Below, one piece after another: positions 30,646 to 34,121 of a stretch of DNA of 34,121 nt (positions within the stretch are counted from its first letter, which is position 1; every line of letters starts with the position of its first letter). The position numbers and the translations under genes were made by a program. A model generated the notes under the pieces. It was given only the letters and a program-made list of their open reading frames with translations, ran no database searches and was not told the origin of the DNA. The stretch is from a bacterium (lineage in GTDB: Bacteria; Campylobacterota; Campylobacteria; Campylobacterales; Sulfurovaceae): positions 1 through 34,121 of the forward strand of contig JAHJJU010000067.1 of the NCBI GenBank assembly GCA_018822805.1. The letters run 5' to 3'.

Positions 30646-32181
30646 ATGAAATTATTTTTTTTGATATTTATATTTTTAGCCATAAGTGTTTCATTTATTA
30701 ATGCTGATAATAAAATTCTTACAGAAGATAAACTAACATCTATTACAGAAAAGCAAGATATGAAGTTTGAGTATTTTAAAGAAACAACTCAATTGAATTT
30801 AAAACATAAGTTAGATTTAACACAAAAATCTTTAGATGAAACAAATACACATATAGGATATGTGAGCGATAGAATAGATAATATTAGTACATCAGTTGAT
30901 AGATTTGCAATATTGACAACTTTTTTTGGTGTCTTAATAACTATCATCGTTTTCTTTTTTAGTTTTAAAAGTAACAATGAAGCAAGACAAACAGTAGAAG
31001 ACTGGCTTGAAGAAAATGGTGATGACTTTGTACATAAAGAGGTACAACCAATAAAAGATGATTTCAATCAAATGATTTTAGATATGAAAAAAGAGATGGA
31101 AAAGTTTAAACAAAAATCAGATGAAGAAATTGAGAATTTAAAAAAACAACTTGAAGAGAAAGGGAATGAAGCAATAGAAAGTTTATCATCAAAAATTATA
31201 GAAAATGAAATATCTGATACCGAATTATCTATTGAAGATAAGCAGTTTTTTGAACATCAAATAAAAGCGATAAAAGCTAAACCTATAAAAAAAAGAAACC
31301 TTCAAGACTATAATAAAATAATTCTATTTTATATAGCAAATAAGGAATATATCAAAGCTAATGAACTTGTTAATAAGTTAATAGCAGATGTAAAGTATAC
31401 AAAACAAGAAAAAGCTTCCCTTTATTATTTAAAAGGATTTATTCAAGAAAAAGAAGGTTTTTATGATGATTCTATAAAATCATTAAATTTATCTTTAGAT
31501 TTGAATAAAAGTTTAATAGCATCATATAATTTAAAAGCTAGAATTTATAATATTGTTAAAGAAGATTATATTGAAGCTATGAAGTTGGCTAATAAGGTAT
31601 TAGAATATGATAAAGATAATTATGATGCATATATAGCATTAGGCTATGGGACTAGGACTAAAGCATACCTTAAAAATGAACATAAGTTATATGAAAAAGC
31701 AATTTTTTATAACAAAAAAGCTATTGAAATTAATCCTGATAGAGATTTAGCATATAATAATATTGGTTCAATTTATTTAATACAAGATAAATATTTAGAG
31801 GCAAAAGAATGGTATAGTAATTCATTGAGTATTAATCAAAATGAATGGGGATATGTGAATTTATTAAGAATTTATTTATTTTTAGGTGAATCATTTCCTC
31901 TTGAATTAGAAGAAAAATACTTTAAGCTTTTTAAGAAAAAAGATACTGAAGAATTTACAAAGTATAGGATGTTTAAAATATTAGAAAATATTATTAATGC
32001 TAAATATAAAGATAAAGAAGAAATAAAAAATATAGTGAATGAGTGGAAAAGTACAACTAAGAAATTAAGACATTATTTTTTTGGTGCTTTTAAGTCTTGG
32101 GCTTTTAAAATAGAAGATTTAGAAGTTAAAGAGAACCTTGTTTATGCATTGAAATTATTTGATACACATAGAATTAAATAG
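30646..32181 (+). CDS. Membrane-anchored coiled-coil TPR protein of unknown function
   Basis: 511 residues. A signal-like segment (1-20) precedes a coiled-coil-prone region (about 35-85), then a membrane helix (about 88-107, FAILTTFFGVLITIIVFFF), a long Lys/Glu coiled coil (about 115-185) and TPR-like repeats from about 215 to 400 (for example KAIEINPDRDLAYNNIGSIY and EAKEWYSNSLSINQNEWGY). The C-terminal 90 residues are helical without known motif. The TPR part would be cytoplasmic if the first segment is cleaved. Very AT-rich codon use suggests transfer. Translation probably depends on the G9 tract directly upstream. I do not know its function; a scaffold or sensor is plausible. Confidence 0.72.
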   Translation: MKLFFLIFIFLAISVSFINADNKILTEDKLTSITEKQDMKFEYFKETTQLNLKHKLDLTQKSLDETNTHIGYVSDRIDNISTSVDRFAILTTFFGVLITIIVFFFSFKSNNEARQTVEDWLEENGDDFVHKEVQPIKDDFNQMILDMKKEMEKFKQKSDEEIENLKKQLEEKGNEAIESLSSKIIENEISDTELSIEDKQFFEHQIKAIKAKPIKKRNLQDYNKIILFYIANKEYIKANELVNKLIADVKYTKQEKASLYYLKGFIQEKEGFYDDSIKSLNLSLDLNKSLIASYNLKARIYNIVKEDYIEAMKLANKVLEYDKDNYDAYIALGYGTRTKAYLKNEHKLYEKAIFYNKKAIEINPDRDLAYNNIGSIYLIQDKYLEAKEWYSNSLSINQNEWGYVNLLRIYLFLGESFPLELEEKYFKLFKKKDTEEFTKYRMFKILENIINAKYKDKEEIKNIVNEWKSTTKKLRHYFFGAFKSWAFKIEDLEVKENLVYALKLFDTHRIK

Positions 32182-32406
32182 TTACCTCTAAAGGGTCAAA
32201 AGATAAATTACCTTTTAACTCTAGGAGTATTGGGGACAACTCACTTAAAAAAACCACACCCAACCCCCTAAAAAATCTCCTACCAATAGTATTACTATGA
32301 TGATTACTGTGCCAAAATGGAATAATGCTTATGTTCGAGGCATCTCTGTTTTGCCCAAAGGTTTTATTGGGGCTTCGGAGGTAAAATATCACTATTTTAT
32401 CATATA

Positions 32407-32435
32407 AAGTGGAGATTGAACGGTGGGAGTGTAGG
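32407..32435 (+). repeat. AAGTGGAG motif, solo copy B
   Basis: AAGTGGAGATTGAACGG followed by TGGGAGTGTAGG, aligned with copy A (29998) and the IS4-type ends. Function unknown. Confidence 0.4.
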
Positions 32436-32507
32436 TTTCACTTTGAGAAATTGGGGGAGATTTAGTGTTATTTACGGGTTTAAAGTAGCCTGTCCCCTTT
32501 ATTGTGA

Positions 32508-32576
32508 AAGGCGATGGTTTACGGAATGGGTGCTAAATCTCATGTTTCTAAGGTATTGAAAGAAGTGGAGATTTAA
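32508..32576 (+). pseudogene. Possible RAYT C-terminal HTH remnant
   Basis: The frame KAMVYGMGAKSHVSKVLKEV then EI-stop resembles the recognition helix end of RAYT C-terminal domains (AKSHVSKVLK). The stop lies in the AAGTGGAGATTTAA motif at 32563-32576. It is preceded by the AAAGTAGCCTGTCCCC motif, as is the remnant at 30089. Short, so uncertain. Confidence 0.35.
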
Positions 32577-32587
32577 TCACTGGGGTG
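32563..32587 (+). repeat. Left inverted repeat of the IS4-type element
   Basis: AAGTGGAG-atttaat-CACTGGGGTG. The reverse complement of 33670-33694 gives AAGTGGAG-tttttac-CACTGGGGTG: identical outer 8 and inner 10 bases with a 7-nt spacer of 4 matches, 22 of 25 in total. Confidence 0.7.
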
Positions 32588-32675
32588 AATGGCACTAAAT
32601 TAAGCAAAAATAGACAATAAAAGAACATAACGTTATACTTCAATTAAAAATAATATTTTAATCGGAGTCACTTTA

Positions 32676-33683
32676 ATGAGCTACAATCCAAAACTAGTAA
32701 AATTACAAAAAAATATCAATCTAAATGAACTCAAAAATAGTGATTTAGATTTTATAGAAAAGTACATCTCTAAAGATAATATTGTAGAGCTAAACAGTAA
32801 TAGTAAAAATCCTATTTATACACCAAAACAGACACTATCTATGTTCGTATCACAAGCAATTAATCAAGATGGTTCTTGTCAAAATGTAGTGAATAAATTG
32901 GCACTGGAAAAAGATAAAGATATTTGCATATCAACAAGTGCATACTGTCAAGCTAGAGGTCGTTTATCTGTTATCGCAATTTCAAATATCACAAAAGAGA
33001 TAGCAAGAGTTGATGAAGATAGAATTAATTCTAAGTGGAAATTTAGAGGTAGAAATGTCTATCTTGTAGATGGCACAACCATAGCAATGGCAGATACTTT
33101 AGCCAACCAGAAAGCATATCCTCAACCAAATTTTCAAAAGGAAGGTTTGGGCTTTCCGATATGTCGTTTGGTCGGTATTATATCATTAACTACAGGTTCA
33201 ATTATTGATGTGAATATTGGCACTTATGGTGGTAAAGGAACTGGAGAGAGGATGCTATTTCAAGAGATGTTACACAACTTCAAAGAAGGTGACATTATCT
33301 TGGCAGATGCCCTATATAGCACCTATTCACTGCTATCATTCGCTATTGAAAAAGGGATAGATATTATTTTTGTGCAAAATGGCAGTAGAGCAAAAAAGAC
33401 AGATTTTACAACAGGTGAGATACTTGGGAAAAATGACCATGTCATTACACTAAAAAGACCAAAAGATGTACCTGAATGGATGAGTAAAGAGGAGGGTAAA
33501 AATAGACCAAAAGAGTTGAAAATTCGTGAGATTAAGACAGGAGATAAAATCCTTATCACTACCTTTTTATGTAAAAAAACAACCAGTGCGAAAATCATAA
33601 AGAAACTCTATAAAGAGCGATGGCATATTGAAGTCGATTTTAGAAATATTAAAATTACATTAAACTTTACACCCCAGTGGTAA
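32676..33683 (+). pseudogene. IS4-family DDE transposase, 3'-truncated
   Basis: 335 residues of an enzyme usually over 400. YLVDGTTIAM and ILADALYSTY hold the two catalytic Asp, and YKERWHIEVDFRNIK is the complete Y-R-E-K signature with the catalytic Glu. After FRNIK the family normally continues for 80 or more residues (KTTLGM and onward). Here only ITLNFTPQW follows, and FTPQW and the stop are encoded by the right inverted repeat (33670-33694). The element thus appears internally deleted next to its right end. All catalytic residues are present but the fold is incomplete, so it is probably inactive. Confidence 0.85.
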
Positions 33684-33694
33684 AAACTCCACTT
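33670..33694 (-). repeat. Right inverted repeat of the IS4-type element
   Basis: CACCCCAGTG-gtaaaaa-CTCCACTT, the mirror of 32563-32587. It encodes the last codons and stop of the truncated transposase and overlaps the left arm of the palindrome that precedes the RAYT gene (33687-33726). Confidence 0.7.
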
Positions 33695-33726
33695 TTGTGA
33701 TATAATCTAAAATCATAAAAGTGGAG
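33687..33726 (+). promoter_or_regulatory. Palindrome with -10 box and ribosome binding site of the RAYT gene
   Basis: CTCCACTTTTGTGAT (33687-33701) pairs with ATCATAAAAGTGGAG (33712-33726), 15 bp with one G-T pair. The centre contains TATAAT (33701-33706). The right arm ends in GGAG (33723-33726), which is also the ribosome binding site 7 nt before the ATG at 33734. Transposase expression may be limited by this hairpin. Confidence 0.6.
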
Positions 33727-33733
33727 ACTAAAA

Positions 33734-34121
33734 ATGCCAACAAGAATACGCATAGACCTAGCAGGTTATCATCATATAATAAATCGTGGTGTAGATAGAA
33801 TGAATGTTTTTCGTCATGATGAAGATAAAGAGATGTTCTTGCAAATTCTTAATAAAGCATCAATACTACATAAAATAGTGTTGCATGATTATTGCTTGAT
33901 GGATAACCATTACCACCTATTGATAGAGACAGAAAAAGAGAATCTTTCAGACTGTATGAGAGTTGTTAATGCTAACTACGCTCTCTACTTTAATAAAAAA
34001 ACAAAACGTATAGGTCATTTATGGCAAGGACGCTACACTTCAAGATACATCACATCTGAACAATATCTCTATACACTTATACGATATATAGAATTTAACC
34101 CTTTGGAAGCAGGAATGGCTA
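33734..34121 (+). CDS. REP-associated tyrosine transposase (RAYT, Y1/HUH), 5' part
   Basis: 129 codons are visible; the gene runs off the window. MPTRIRIDLAGYHHIINRGV is the typical N-terminus, LMDNHYHLLIE holds the HUH metal-binding histidines (H59, H61), GHLWQGRYTSRYI follows, and RYIEFNPLEAG carries the likely catalytic tyrosine (Y118). These enzymes are single-copy relatives of IS200/IS605 transposases that cut at the GTAG or GGAG foot of REP hairpins. Nothing seen so far is broken. The many GTAG hairpins in this window are candidate substrates, but a match of this enzyme to them is inference. Confidence 0.88.
   Translation, partial: MPTRIRIDLAGYHHIINRGVDRMNVFRHDEDKEMFLQILNKASILHKIVLHDYCLMDNHYHLLIETEKENLSDCMRVVNANYALYFNKKTKRIGHLWQGRYTSRYITSEQYLYTLIRYIEFNPLEAGMA

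Larger units (their letters stand above)
32182..32675. other. 494-nt stretch of repeats and remnants
   Basis: 32182-32395 holds no recognisable gene. A minus-strand frame (32174-32392) has no family features or ribosome-binding site. Further right are a solo GTGGAG motif (32407), the motif AAAGTAGCCTGTCCCC (32482-32497), a RAYT HTH remnant (32508-32576) and the left inverted repeat of the IS4-type element (32563-32587). An AT-rich leader precedes the transposase ATG at 32676. Confidence 0.6.

Noticed and set aside
32174-32392. Minus-strand frame of 72 codons after the TPR gene
   Set aside because: No ribosome binding site, no recognisable motif, and it overlaps the TPR gene end. It is more likely decayed sequence.

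Overview
The window looks like chromosomal DNA of a Campylobacterota (epsilonproteobacterial) species, probably one of the environmental Sulfurimonas/Sulfurovum-like lineages. This is inferred from the AT-rich composition, very short intergenic spaces, overlapping genes, and a heptose/LPS-core locus followed by hisH-hisA-prmA-ftsH-leuA. No rRNA or tRNA gene was seen.

Layout. (1) 155-4030 (+): a small acidic protein, then the ADP-heptose pathway gmhB-hldD-hldE-gmhA. (2) 4152-8644 (-): a tightly overlapping operon of an LPS kinase, a WaaE-type glycosyltransferase, a GT9 transferase, a glycosidase-fold protein and waaF. (3) 8679-12094 (+): two glycosyltransferases, a hexapeptide acyltransferase and a CgeB-like glycosyltransferase. 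(4) 12103-13842 (-): UDP-glucuronate decarboxylase and a DXD glycosyltransferase. (5) 13925-16584 (+): a membrane-anchored CX5R phosphatase and an MdoB/LTA-synthase-like enzyme. (6) 16688-18566 (-): lpxL and waaC. Together these make ADP-heptose, build and decorate the LPS core, and acylate lipid A. (7) 18683-24371 (+): hisH, an inserted AAA-ATPase/TOPRIM pair, hisA, prmA, ftsH. (8) 24468-26222 (+): a leucine leader peptide with an attenuator, then leuA. (9) 26223-34121: an accessory region with a DUF4143 ATPase, a MazEF-like pair, YefM-YoeB, an HTH protein, a membrane-anchored TPR protein behind an A8G9 tract, a 3'-truncated IS4-type transposase and the start of a REP-associated tyrosine transposase (RAYT). 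Dead RAYT fragments lie between them.

The most striking signal is a large set of short palindromes of REP type. Many start with a GTAG foot (usually CCYGTAGGG) followed by a hairpin whose stem covaries between copies. They occur singly, as inverted doublets (two homologous copies about 110 bp long at convergent gene ends), and inside genes. One lies in frame inside hisH, a doublet lies in frame inside the glycosidase-like gene, and another palindrome type lies in frame in a GT9 gene. Several elements supply the stop codon of the neighbouring gene. With an intact RAYT start and three RAYT remnants in the same window, this suggests an active or recently active RAYT/REP system that reshapes gene ends and protein sequences.

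Other points of interest are the AAA/TOPRIM cassette splitting hisH from hisA (a defence-like candidate), the leuA attenuator with four mutually exclusive segments and seven consecutive Leu codons, and the G9 tract placed where the ribosome binding site of the TPR gene should be.
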